Assembly (NCBI GenBank): GCA_001660395.1
Contig: LXWE01000001.1
Span: forward strand, 744,001-808,000
DNA length: 64,000 nucleotides
Direction of reading: 5' to 3'
DNA from: Alteromonadaceae bacterium XY-R5
Lineage (GTDB): Bacteria > Pseudomonadota > Gammaproteobacteria > Enterobacterales > Alteromonadaceae
The position numbers were made by a program, and so were the translations under genes. This document shows positions 44,214 to 53,508 of the stretch, in pieces (the first letter of the stretch is position 1; each line of letters opens with the position of its first letter). Below the pieces are notes generated by a model, which made no database searches, was not told the origin of the DNA, and saw only the letters and a program-made list of their open reading frames with translations.

Positions 44214-46142
44214 TTATGCAGATTTCTCTGACAAGCGGATCTGTTTTAAAAAGGCCACGGCCTTATCCAGACTACGAGTCTTCTGCATTGGCGGCAGACT
44301 GGCCACAAACGTTTTACCATAGTCTTTAGTCACCAAACGATTATCGCAAATGACCAGTACGCCACGATCACCCGCATCCCGAATTAAACGCCCGGCCCCT
44401 TGCTTTAATGCGATAACAGCCTGGGGAATTTGAATCAAACCAAATGGGTTATAACCACGTTCACGACAATCATCCATCCGCGCCTGCAGTAATGGATCAT
44501 CCGGCGAGGCAAATGGCAGCTTATCGATCATTACACAGATCAAATCATCGCCCTGCACATCGACCCCTTCCCAAAAGGCGCCCGTGCCGAGCAATACCGC
44601 ATCTTTGCGTTTGAGATATTCATCGAGTAACGCTCGCTTGCTGGTCGACCCCTGCACCAGTATGGGATTTGGAATGCGATCTTCGAGTTTCTCAGCAATT
44701 TCCCGCAACGCTGCATGGCTGGTAAATAATAAGAAACAGCGCCCATCACTGGCTCGAACCAGCTGTTCGGCAATCTCAAGTAGTTTGCTACGCATGGTCA
44801 TAGCGTTAGGTTCTGGCAAAAAACGCGGAACACACAGCATGGCCTGATTTGGGTAATCAAATGGACTATCCAGCGACAGGGTTTTCGCCTCCATCAGGCC
44901 CAGCTGACGTTGAAAGTGTTCAAACCCTTTACCTACCATGAGCGTCGCCGACGTAAACACCCAGCTACGTTGCGGTGAATTTACAAATGCGCCGAATTTA
45001 CCGGCAATGCTTAACGGCGTCAGATGCATCACTAAATGACGCTGAGTAGTTTCGTACCAGAGGCTGACGCCAGTTTGCTGAATATCCACCAGCATCGCCA
45101 GCTTGTTGCGCATCTCACTCACGCGCTCAAACATGTTGTCGAGATCTTTGTCCCTGCCCAGATGTAATTTAATCACTTCGTACAACACGCCAAGACTTTC
45201 GGTCAACTTGCTGATTTGAATTGCTACATCATCACGCTCAAGGGCTTCTTTCCAGTTACCCTTTTGTGGATTGGGCGGAAACAGAATACGCAAATCAGCA
45301 GCAATCATGCGGGCTTTTTCCGCCGCTTTATGTAATTGCTCGGCGTCTTTCAACACAGTGCGGTAAAGCAATTCGACATCTTTTGCCAGATCACTTAATT
45401 GGCGGGTCGATAAGTTTTCACCAAAATACTCACAGGCGATATCAGGCAACTGGTGCGCTTCATCGAAAATAATCACATCAGCTTCAGGAATCAGCTCACC
45501 GAAACCTGTATCTCGCAGGGCCATATCCGCAAAAAACAGATGATGGTTAATCACCACCAAGTCTGCATCCATGGCATTGCGGCGGGCTTTAACCAGATAA
45601 CAGTCTTCATAATCCGGGCAGTCTTTGCCCAGACAGTTATCGGCGGTCGAGGTAACCAAAGGCAAACTACGGGCATCTTCAGGTAATTGCGTTAATTCCC
45701 CCATATCCCCGGTTTTAGTGCTGTTCGCCCAATCTCGGATCTGCACCAATTCATTCTGAAGCTGATCGTCCGACATAATATGGCCGCCCTGCTGGCCAAG
45801 ACGGTGTAAACACAAATAATTTGCCCGCCCCTTTAACAGTGCGGTTTTACGGAAACTGCCCAAGGCCTTGCGCAGGCGTGGCAAATCGCGATGAAACAAC
45901 TGCTCCTGAAGGTTTTTGGTACCGGTAGAAACAATAACCTTTTGTTTAGCTACCAGCGCAGGGGCCAGGTAGGCATAGGTTTTTCCGGTACCTGTGCCGG
46001 CTTCCACAATCAGCGGGTGCTTTTTATCAATAGAAGCTTCTACCGCCAACGCCATATCAGTTTGGGCCTGACGCGGTGAAAATCCGGGTAAATTTTGTGT
46101 GAGCAGGCCGTCTTCGGCGAACAACTTGGATATTTTAGACAT
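44214..46142 (-). CDS. yoaA: DinG-family ATP-dependent helicase YoaA
   Basis: 642 residues. Walker A EAGTGTGKT (47-55), DEAH box D227-H230, and four cysteines C111, C170, C175 and C181 spaced like the iron-sulfur ligands of DinG/XPD helicases. The C-terminal helicase motifs LGTGAFWEGVDVQG and QAVIALKQGAGRLIRD are present. YoaA-type proteins unwind DNA in repair with the polymerase III chi subunit in E. coli. It lies upstream of tsaB on the same strand. Confidence 0.93.
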   Translation of the reverse strand: MSKISKLFAEDGLLTQNLPGFSPRQAQTDMALAVEASIDKKHPLIVEAGTGTGKTYAYLAPALVAKQKVIVSTGTKNLQEQLFHRDLPRLRKALGSFRKTALLKGRANYLCLHRLGQQGGHIMSDDQLQNELVQIRDWANSTKTGDMGELTQLPEDARSLPLVTSTADNCLGKDCPDYEDCYLVKARRNAMDADLVVINHHLFFADMALRDTGFGELIPEADVIIFDEAHQLPDIACEYFGENLSTRQLSDLAKDVELLYRTVLKDAEQLHKAAEKARMIAADLRILFPPNPQKGNWKEALERDDVAIQISKLTESLGVLYEVIKLHLGRDKDLDNMFERVSEMRNKLAMLVDIQQTGVSLWYETTQRHLVMHLTPLSIAGKFGAFVNSPQRSWVFTSATLMVGKGFEHFQRQLGLMEAKTLSLDSPFDYPNQAMLCVPRFLPEPNAMTMRSKLLEIAEQLVRASDGRCFLLFTSHAALREIAEKLEDRIPNPILVQGSTSKRALLDEYLKRKDAVLLGTGAFWEGVDVQGDDLICVMIDKLPFASPDDPLLQARMDDCRERGYNPFGLIQIPQAVIALKQGAGRLIRDAGDRGVLVICDNRLVTKDYGKTFVASLPPMQKTRSLDKAVAFLKQIRLSEKSA

Positions 46143-46205
46143 ACGGCCTGTTAATCTGATGCAATCCGGTCATTATGCCAAAAAACACCAGCAATGTTCA
46201 GCATC

Positions 46206-47537
46206 CTATGGCAGATAGCTGGTAAAAACCTGATAACCCCACCCATCCAGGCTGAAAGTCGTATCTGTGCGCAACTCTTCCTCTTCCCCACTAAAAAATT
46301 CATAGTAGCGGCCAAGGTGCAGTGTTCCCTGCAAAGTGGCGGTTAGCGGTATATCGCTGATATTGATGAGCACAACTACCGCCCAGTCTTCCTTTTGACG
46401 CACAAAACTAAACAAACGCGCGGGCTCTGAATTTTCAAGAGCCAGCATACGTGCTCCCCACGCTCCATTAGCCAGGGCTGGGCATGTCTTTTTCAGGTGT
46501 ATGAGTTTCTGATATAAATTACCAATAGGATGAGGTTGCCAGTCGATGGGATCCCGTTCAAAAAAAGCCAAACGTTTCTGATTACCGGCTTCCTGACCAT
46601 TATAAATCAGGGGCATGCCTTCGCCGAGCACCGACAGTACAATGGCAGCTTCAAGCCCATTACCAAACTGCTCAAACTGGGTGCCATCCCAGGCATTCTT
46701 GTCATGATTGCTGACAAAGGTCATCCGAATCGCATCGTTTGGAAAGGCTTTTTCATTCCAGGAGTAATACTTAAACAACTTGCCGATGCCCACTCGGCCT
46801 TGGGTGAGGTCATGCATCAGCTCATTCCAGCTCCAGGCATAACTCATATCAAAGGCCTGATAATGCAAATCACGCGATTCCCATTCTGCCAGCATAAATA
46901 CCGGCTTGGTCAGTTCAAGCTCTGCTCTCACCTGCTGCCAGAATTCAAGCGGCACAAAACCCGCTACGTCACAACGAAAACCATCAATATCGAACTGGCG
47001 TACCCAGTATCCCATTGCATCAGCCATAAAACGCCAGAGTTGTGGCTGGGAGTAATCTAAATCAATGATGTCGCTCCAGTCCCACCAGGGCGTCGGCGTA
47101 AAATTGCCCTGCGGGTCCCTTGCATACCAGTCTGGATGCTGTTCAACCAACACATTGTCCCAGGCAGTGTGATTAGCAACCCAATCAAGAATGACATACA
47201 TACCCTGCGCGTGAATGGCCTCGACCAGAGCACGTAAATCTGCACCGTTGCCAAATTCAGGATTAATCGCCAGATAATCTTTAACGGCATAGGGGCTACC
47301 AAGGGTGCCCTTACGATTGACTTCACCAATGGGGTGGATTGGCATCAACCAAATAATATCCACGCCCAGTAGTTTTAAGCGCGGCAACGCTGGAATAACA
47401 CCAACAAAACTGCCACTGGGACTAAATTGTCGCACATTGATTTCATAGATAACGGCATTCTTACACCAATCCGGATGACGTAAAGAGGTCAAGGAAGGAA
47501 GCGCAGCTGTTGGTATATCAGGCCTTTTATCCGTCAC
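46206..47537 (-). CDS. cytoplasmic GH13 alpha-amylase-family enzyme
   Basis: 443 residues, no signal peptide. The GH13 triad is intact: nucleophile D190 in IDGFRCDVAG, acid/base E218 in FMLAEWE and D279 in FVSNHDKN. DWVANHTAWDN is the first conserved region. A C-terminal all-beta domain follows from about residue 365. Start GTG with GGAGG. The specific activity (alpha-amylase, maltogenic or glucosidase) cannot be settled from motifs. It lies 63 bases upstream of yoaA and is divergent from the SAHH-like gene across 213 bases. Confidence 0.87.
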   Translation of the reverse strand: MTDKRPDIPTAALPSLTSLRHPDWCKNAVIYEINVRQFSPSGSFVGVIPALPRLKLLGVDIIWLMPIHPIGEVNRKGTLGSPYAVKDYLAINPEFGNGADLRALVEAIHAQGMYVILDWVANHTAWDNVLVEQHPDWYARDPQGNFTPTPWWDWSDIIDLDYSQPQLWRFMADAMGYWVRQFDIDGFRCDVAGFVPLEFWQQVRAELELTKPVFMLAEWESRDLHYQAFDMSYAWSWNELMHDLTQGRVGIGKLFKYYSWNEKAFPNDAIRMTFVSNHDKNAWDGTQFEQFGNGLEAAIVLSVLGEGMPLIYNGQEAGNQKRLAFFERDPIDWQPHPIGNLYQKLIHLKKTCPALANGAWGARMLALENSEPARLFSFVRQKEDWAVVVLINISDIPLTATLQGTLHLGRYYEFFSGEEEELRTDTTFSLDGWGYQVFTSYLP

Positions 47538-47709
47538 AATTATCCTCCAATGCCGATTATATGCAGAAACACCAGCTTATCGGCCTCAGCAAAAAAGGTC
47601 AAAAAACAGCCTACCAATAGCTATTTGCTGAATAACACTGCATAAAAACAGAAGCTGTCTCATTTGATCCCCATTCTGTCCAATGCTGGTTGGCAGTCTT
47701 GTTGCTAGC

Positions 47710-47722
47710 CCCTAGACTAGGG
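47710..47722. promoter_or_regulatory. palindrome upstream of the SAHH-like gene
   Basis: CCCTAG-A-CTAGGG is a perfect 6-1-6 dyad 28 bases before the GTG at 47751, within the divergent gap 47538-47750. An operator is possible; the rest of the gap shows nothing else clear. Confidence 0.35.
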
Positions 47723-47750
47723 CATCTGCGCTATTACTGAGAACTGAATC

Positions 47751-48863
47751 GTGTCTGATTTTTCAAACGAATTTATACAACAACTGAACTGGGTTCGTAG
47801 CCAAATGCCTCGTACTCAAAAGGCCGTTCGCCAATTTAGTGCGCTGCCTAATGCCCGCATCGCCGTTTGTACGCATCTGGACATTAAAATGATCCCGGTG
47901 TTTGAATCCCTGCTGGAACAAGGCTGTCAGCTATTCATTACCACCTGCGATCCGAATACCGTACGTGATGATGTCGTCAGCTATCTGGTGTCTAAAGGGG
48001 CCGAGGCAGATGCCTGGAAAGGCATGCCTGAAAAGGCCTGGAGAGAATCTTTAGCCAACGCTGTCGCCTGGCAACCTGACTTCATTTGTGAGTTTGGAGG
48101 GGAATTGATCTCGTTGTATCACCAACAGCAGGGAGAGGGCTTGATTGCGGCAATGGAAGGCACCGGCTCTGGTGTTGTAAAAGTACGCCAGTTAGACCTG
48201 AAGGCTCCTGTACTTAACTGGGACGATTTGGATGCCAAAGAAGGCCTGCATAATCGTCACATGGTTGGTTTAACGGCCTGGCAGGCCTTTTGTCAGCGCA
48301 CACACTTAACCCTGCATGAAAAGCGCGTGACCCTGCTCGGCTATGGTTTAGTTGGACAAGGCGTGGCGGCCGCAGCCAAAGCTTATGGCGGCAGTGTGAC
48401 AGTGGTTGAACGTGATCCCGCACGTAAACTGATGGCCGCCTATGACGGCTGGAATACAGCAGAGCTAAGCGAAGTATTGCCCCATACCGATGTACTGGTT
48501 ACCGCCACGGGAGCTAAAGGTGTTATCAGTCGCGAGCACCTGTGCCAGCTGAAAGCAGGCGCGTTTGTACTCAATGTTGGCCATGGTGCCGGTGAAATTA
48601 AAATTGATGAGCTCAAAGATGATGTTGCCAACGAAGTGATGCCACATATTTTTGCGTATCAATTTGATGGAAAGCCAGTGTATCTGCTGGCGAACGGTGC
48701 CATGTTCAATCTGACCGCGGGCTTCGGAGATAGCTTGAATGCCTTCGACGTTACCCTGAGCATTATGGCCGGTGGACTGCATTACCTGCTAACGCAGGGA
48801 CATGAATTACCGGTGAGCCTGCAGTTATTGCCTGACGCCGCCTGGAAACCTTATCTGGCCTAA
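47751..48863 (+). CDS. S-adenosylhomocysteine hydrolase-like protein lacking catalytic residues
   Basis: 370 residues against about 430 or more for SAHH. The Rossmann core is clear: LLGYGLVGQGVAAAAKAYG, VTATGAKGVISREHL, NVGHGAGEIKID. H55 of the human enzyme is kept (THLDIKM) and H301 is kept (NVGH). By my alignment, human D131, K186, D190 and H353 are replaced (E/F, Cys, His and Asp), and the C-terminal Lys/Tyr tail that closes the NAD site is missing. It should bind NAD but is unlikely to hydrolyse S-adenosylhomocysteine. Start GTG; weak Shine-Dalgarno. Role unknown. Confidence 0.78.
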   Translation: MSDFSNEFIQQLNWVRSQMPRTQKAVRQFSALPNARIAVCTHLDIKMIPVFESLLEQGCQLFITTCDPNTVRDDVVSYLVSKGAEADAWKGMPEKAWRESLANAVAWQPDFICEFGGELISLYHQQQGEGLIAAMEGTGSGVVKVRQLDLKAPVLNWDDLDAKEGLHNRHMVGLTAWQAFCQRTHLTLHEKRVTLLGYGLVGQGVAAAAKAYGGSVTVVERDPARKLMAAYDGWNTAELSEVLPHTDVLVTATGAKGVISREHLCQLKAGAFVLNVGHGAGEIKIDELKDDVANEVMPHIFAYQFDGKPVYLLANGAMFNLTAGFGDSLNAFDVTLSIMAGGLHYLLTQGHELPVSLQLLPDAAWKPYLA

Positions 48864-48880
48864 CCTGTGAATGCTAATTT

Positions 48881-48902
48881 CCCTCCGGTTTGCACCGGGG
48901 GG
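48881..48902. terminator. hairpin between convergent genes
   Basis: CCCTCCGGT / ACCGGGGGG forms nine pairs including one G-U with a TTGC loop, 17 bases after the SAHH-like stop. T runs are poor on both strands. Confidence 0.4.
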
Positions 48903-48944
48903 ATTCGCCAGGTTCTACACGTTGCGACTGTTGTCTCGATTGGA

Positions 48945-49829
48945 TCAGAAAATCAGGGCCGACAAACCCAACAACATAATCCAGCCGGCGAAAAAGAGCT
49001 TTAAATTGCAGGCCGAAAATTTGAGCACTAAATGGCGGGCTAAGCTCCCCCCCACAACAGCACCTAAGCCAGCAAACAACACCACATCAAACGCGATCGC
49101 CTGGGTCGATAACAAATGGTAAATCAGGGCACTCCAGACACTAAACGCGCTGATAATCACCGCCACCGCAATAGCAAAGGTGACATTAAAGCGCCGCAGG
49201 ATCAAATACACAGCGACCAACTCCCCGACCCCGACAGACAGCCAGGCATTGACCATGCCGCCAACGAAAGATAACGATGTTAGCCCCCACACATCCGCCT
49301 GCCTAAGTTCGCCGGCGAAGTGCTGACGATTAAGTAAGGGGACGGATGCGAATATTGCCAGCGCCAGTAACATAGAAAAAACACCGAAGCCCTTGTGTAA
49401 CCAGGCGCCAATATCCATCTGTAACCAGGCAAACCCAATCCATTGCGTCAGCACCAATCCAGCCATTGCAAAAGGTACACACAGTAGCAAGGTCGGCCCC
49501 ATGGCCGCCCAGTCACCACATGCACGATGCCGACTGCGATAAAAATGCCACCACGTCAGGGCGCCTGCCGTCATTCCGCAACACTGGATGGCAAAACTTG
49601 TCGCCACCGCGGTTTCGGCGCTAAACCCCAATTGATTAAAAAAAGGAATAAATACCACACCGCCACCTGCGCCCGTGCTATTGGCAAACAGCGCACCGAT
49701 CACCCCTAATAGTGCAAAACCACCGAAGTCCTGTAGCAATTGCCAGGACGAATCCCGGCCCAGCCAGATAAATAGCCAAACCAGCAGCAACGCGATGCGA
49801 ATGCGAAACGACCGGCTTAGATTTAGCAT
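48945..49829 (-). CDS. TauE/SafE-type (TSUP) membrane permease
   Basis: 294 residues from the ATG at 49829, preferred to 49859 because GGGAG lies seven bases before it. About eight hydrophobic segments; GALFANSTGAGGGVVFIPFFNQLGFS and the second-half repeat VGGMVNAWLSVGVGELVAVYL are the paired TSUP motifs. Family members move sulfite, sulfoacetate or other organic anions; the substrate here is unknown. It follows the transglutaminase gene by 120 bases on the same strand and may or may not be in that operon. Confidence 0.83.
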   Translation of the reverse strand: MLNLSRSFRIRIALLLVWLFIWLGRDSSWQLLQDFGGFALLGVIGALFANSTGAGGGVVFIPFFNQLGFSAETAVATSFAIQCCGMTAGALTWWHFYRSRHRACGDWAAMGPTLLLCVPFAMAGLVLTQWIGFAWLQMDIGAWLHKGFGVFSMLLALAIFASVPLLNRQHFAGELRQADVWGLTSLSFVGGMVNAWLSVGVGELVAVYLILRRFNVTFAIAVAVIISAFSVWSALIYHLLSTQAIAFDVVLFAGLGAVVGGSLARHLVLKFSACNLKLFFAGWIMLLGLSALIF

Positions 49830-49949
49830 GAAAGACTCCCTGTCCTGTAGAAACAACACGAATAGTACTGGCGGTATAAGTGGTCTTGATGTTACTGGAG
49901 GCAGACAGGCACTGTCATCCCCTATCTGCCAAAGATGAAACCTGGTAAC

Positions 49950-50837
49950 TTAATTGCCGGGTTGACGGGTAACGTCGACGGCAATATTCAGCTTAGGCGC
50001 TTTCCCCCCGCCAAAAATCACGCCCTTTAATGGGGTCACATCCAGATAGTCCCGACCCCAGGCCGTAATAATATGCTGTTCACCGGCGAGGCAGCCATTG
50101 GTAGGGTCGAATTCAAACCAGCCTTCAGTAGGTGAATACACTGAGAGCCAGGCATGGGTTGCATCCACACCTGTCAGTTTTTCCTGCCCTGGAGGTGGCA
50201 GCGTTTCGATATATCCCGACACATATTTGGCCGGAAAACCGAGGGAGCGCAAACACCCAATCTGTAAATGGGCGAAGTCCTGACATACCCCTTTTTTGGT
50301 CGCCAACACCTCTGATAAGGGGGTCGATACCGTAGTGGATTCAGGACTGTATTTAAACTCTGCGTAGATACGACGTGTAAGCTCAGCTACAGCTGACAGC
50401 AATGGCCGGTTCGCCTCAAAAGAGGGTAATGCATATTCTCGCAATGCAGCCGACGCACGCACTAACGGCGAATCGTGCAAAAATTCTCGCGCCAGACGAA
50501 TATCGGCACTGCGAGCGTCTTGCAGCATGACAAGAGCGTCACCACAGGTCAGGCCCAAATCCAGACGCAAATCTGTATGCTGGGGACCGGTATCCACCTC
50601 ACTATTGGCAATGATCACCAGCTTTTTATGTGGGCGGATAATTTCAAAATGGTACGCCAGATTACCGAAATAATCTTCGCGTTTGGAAGTGTAAGACGTG
50701 CCAGGTTCGACCTGAATATTGGTCATGATTGCACGCTGGCGCAAACTGGTACGTGGGATCATATGAGCAAGGTTGTAACAATGTGAAACTTCTTCCGAAT
50801 ACAAATACTCGGTCACATGGCGAATCTTATACAACAT
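49950..50837 (-). CDS. transglutaminase-like cysteine peptidase of the ATP-grasp/alpha-E system
   Basis: 295 residues from the ATG at 50837; the upstream GTG at 50852 is less likely because GGAGGG lies eight bases before the ATG. The N-terminal beta domain (MLYKIRHVTEYLYSEEV) precedes the papain-like core with C185 in KKGVCQDFAH, H228 in DATHAWLS and D244 in WFEFDPTNG. Cytosolic, no signal peptide. The ATG overlaps the TAA of the 852-residue ATP-grasp/alpha-E gene (TAATG), so both are coupled. Such proteins are proposed to cleave or transfer peptide bonds in concert with the ligases; not proved. Confidence 0.88.
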   Translation of the reverse strand: MLYKIRHVTEYLYSEEVSHCYNLAHMIPRTSLRQRAIMTNIQVEPGTSYTSKREDYFGNLAYHFEIIRPHKKLVIIANSEVDTGPQHTDLRLDLGLTCGDALVMLQDARSADIRLAREFLHDSPLVRASAALREYALPSFEANRPLLSAVAELTRRIYAEFKYSPESTTVSTPLSEVLATKKGVCQDFAHLQIGCLRSLGFPAKYVSGYIETLPPPGQEKLTGVDATHAWLSVYSPTEGWFEFDPTNGCLAGEQHIITAWGRDYLDVTPLKGVIFGGGKAPKLNIAVDVTRQPGN

Positions 50838-53395
50838 TATTTGCCCTCCCACTGGCTGTTCACCAACTGCTGTGAGGTTTCACGATGATCAAAGTATTTA
50901 TCAGTAATTGCCAGACTGATATTGCCCAGTAATTGCGTGACCTTCTGTATATGTGTCTGCAGTGCCTGACGTTTACCGTCCTGACGCTGACTTAACTCGG
51001 TTAACAGCGACAGTCTGACAACACTGACAGCTTCGAGGCTGTTGCGGGCTTCAATCGATAACTGATGTTTGTTTTCGTTTGCTCTGGGTAAAGCGCGGAT
51101 ATGCTGGTCAAGCAAATTCAGCTGATACAAAATCGAACGCGGATTGGTGTCGTCCATCATCACCAAATCTAAACAGGACTGGACCCCCATGCGCGCACGA
51201 TACCGGCGACGATAACTAATTAGCGCTTCCAGCATCAGTAGTAGCGCCTGAATAATATTAGACTGGTCTCGCTCGTTAACTTCGGGCACCAACAGGCTTT
51301 GGATCACGGCACTGGTCTGCATTGCTCGCTCCAGGCGACGACCGATATCCATAAAGCGCCAGCCAACGCCACGCACCATACTCTCCTGGGACAATCCAGA
51401 AAGTGCCATCAGCGCTGTGACCAATGGGTCTAATGCTTCTTCCGGTGCCGGGCCATAGGCATCCAGCAACTGCTCTAAGTCATTAATACCATCTCGAATA
51501 TCGTTAATGACCCGCAGTGTATCAGAGGATAGCAGTTCCTGGGTCTGGTCAGCACAATACAGCATGGCATTGAGGTTAGCGCAGATACTTCCCGGACTGT
51601 TCGGATCCAGAATCACACGCAGCAACTCAGACTCAGGTGCATTGAATAAATCTGTCTCTGGTTGTAAAAAGCCGGGATAAGTCGTTGTGACGCGAGTCAG
51701 CATTTCCAACAAAATCCGACGGCAAGTCGGACTGGGTGGATCTTCACCATGCAGGATCACAAACAGGGTACGCACTATTCTCAGGCTGGCCTCAGCCCGC
51801 TCAGCATAGCGCCCCATCCAAAACAGGTTTTCCACCACTCGACTGGGCAAGCTAATCACATCGGCTTCTTTAACCGGTGCCACATCTTTGCTTTCCCACT
51901 CTTTCGCGCCGCGCTCAGGTTCAGAGGCGACAATCCAGGTGTCTTTGCTCTTAGCACCACGCTGGTTTGAAATGACCTGCTCGCCGGATTGCTGCGCCAC
52001 CCGGGTTAAGCCCCCCGGCATAACAGAATAAGAATGATCGCCTGCAACCGCATAGGTACGTAAAATTGCGCCGCGTGGCTGCAAACCATCTCTACCATAC
52101 GCCGGAATCCGGGTCGGAGAAATCATCGGCTGCGCCACATAATCCTGTGGTCGCGCAAGGATTTTTGCCATTAGCTTTTGCTGACGTTCTACAGGTAAAT
52201 TCCCCACCACACAGCTGTGCTCACCGGTTCCGCGGTACACCGGCTTAATCACTAAAGAAGTAAACTTAGCTTTGACCTTAGCAAGGTCCTGTTCATCACC
52301 ACACCAATAAGTATCCACCGATGCCAGACGTAACTCTCGTCCCAACAGGTTTTTACTGATTTCCGGCAGGTACTTTAAAAAGATCGGACTTTCCAGAATG
52401 CCACACCCCAACGGGTTAACAATCACCACCCGACCAGAACGCGCCACTTCTAGTAAATGCGGCACCCCAAGCTGAGAGTCACCGCGCAGTTCAACCGGGT
52501 CGCAGTACCAGTCATCCACCCGACGTAAAATCACATCGACCCTGGATAAACCGTCGAGGGATTTCATCCACACATAGCCATTATTGACCACAAGATCCTG
52601 GCTCTGTACCAGATGCAGCCCCATATAATTGGCCAGATAGGCATGTTCAAAATAGGTTTCGTTGCGTGGACCTGGCGTTAAGATGACGATACGCGGCTGA
52701 TCCTGATTGGGTGCCAATGACGTTAATTTGCTGCGTAAACGTTGAAAAAAGATCGCCAGTCGGTGCACGTGACTATCACGGAATAAACTGGGTAACACCC
52801 GCGACATCACCATGCGATTTTCCAATGCATAGCCAGCACCGCTGGGTGATTGAATCCGGTCATTAAGTACGCACAGCTCACCATGCTGCGTGCGCATTAA
52901 ATCCACGGCATGCAAAATGACTTCGTGCTCGCCTGGTGTTTGAATCCCATGGCAGGGGCGTAAAAATCCCGGGTGACAAAACAACGCATCGCCAGGGATC
53001 ACTCCATGTCGGATCAATTCCCGAGGACCGTAAATGTCTTTGAGTAACAGGTTAAATAGTTCGGCGCGCTCTAACAGACCGGCCTCGACTTCTGCCCACT
53101 CCTGACTGCTGATAACAGCGGGCACCAGATCTAACTGCCAGGAATTATCCTTACCAGGACGATCTCCATAAATATTATAGGTAGCGCCGTCGTCTCTCAG
53201 AATGCGCTGGGCTTTATGCACCCGATCCAGAAACGCGTCTTCGCCCAACGTCTCTAAACTGCTCAGCAGGTATTGCCAATGGGGCTTAATGCTCCCATCG
53301 GCGCCGAACACTTCATCTTTGATACCTTCGCGCCGAGGATACAGCATGCTCTGGCGAGTTTGATCTGTCACGTCTATTGTCACAACCTGTTCCAA
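50837..53395 (-). CDS. fusion of circularly permuted ATP-grasp and alpha-E domains
   Basis: 852 residues in the longest frame. Residues about 60-490 are a circularly permuted type-2 ATP-grasp (ENRMVMSRVLPSLF, LTPGPRNETYFEHAYLA, VDVILRRVDDWYCDP, VIKPVYRGTGEHS, MPGGLTRVA, SKDTWIV). From about 515 an alpha-E helical domain follows, beginning LPSRVVENLFWMGRYAERAE. The start is uncertain: TTG at 53395, GTG at 53383 with an AGG nearby, or ATG at 53344, which would begin MLYPRREG. Proposed activity is ATP-dependent amide-bond formation. It is the fused counterpart of the two separate genes upstream in the operon. Confidence 0.87.
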   Translation of the reverse strand: MEQVVTIDVTDQTRQSMLYPRREGIKDEVFGADGSIKPHWQYLLSSLETLGEDAFLDRVHKAQRILRDDGATYNIYGDRPGKDNSWQLDLVPAVISSQEWAEVEAGLLERAELFNLLLKDIYGPRELIRHGVIPGDALFCHPGFLRPCHGIQTPGEHEVILHAVDLMRTQHGELCVLNDRIQSPSGAGYALENRMVMSRVLPSLFRDSHVHRLAIFFQRLRSKLTSLAPNQDQPRIVILTPGPRNETYFEHAYLANYMGLHLVQSQDLVVNNGYVWMKSLDGLSRVDVILRRVDDWYCDPVELRGDSQLGVPHLLEVARSGRVVIVNPLGCGILESPIFLKYLPEISKNLLGRELRLASVDTYWCGDEQDLAKVKAKFTSLVIKPVYRGTGEHSCVVGNLPVERQQKLMAKILARPQDYVAQPMISPTRIPAYGRDGLQPRGAILRTYAVAGDHSYSVMPGGLTRVAQQSGEQVISNQRGAKSKDTWIVASEPERGAKEWESKDVAPVKEADVISLPSRVVENLFWMGRYAERAEASLRIVRTLFVILHGEDPPSPTCRRILLEMLTRVTTTYPGFLQPETDLFNAPESELLRVILDPNSPGSICANLNAMLYCADQTQELLSSDTLRVINDIRDGINDLEQLLDAYGPAPEEALDPLVTALMALSGLSQESMVRGVGWRFMDIGRRLERAMQTSAVIQSLLVPEVNERDQSNIIQALLLMLEALISYRRRYRARMGVQSCLDLVMMDDTNPRSILYQLNLLDQHIRALPRANENKHQLSIEARNSLEAVSVVRLSLLTELSQRQDGKRQALQTHIQKVTQLLGNISLAITDKYFDHRETSQQLVNSQWEGK

Positions 53396-53508
53396 AACTG
53401 TTCTTACTGCTAGGGAAGAAACAACAAAATTTGTTTATTTCGCAACCCTTTGCTGATGATTATGACACCAGTTCGGTATCTTTTACATCTACTGGCAAGG
53501 ACAGTTTT

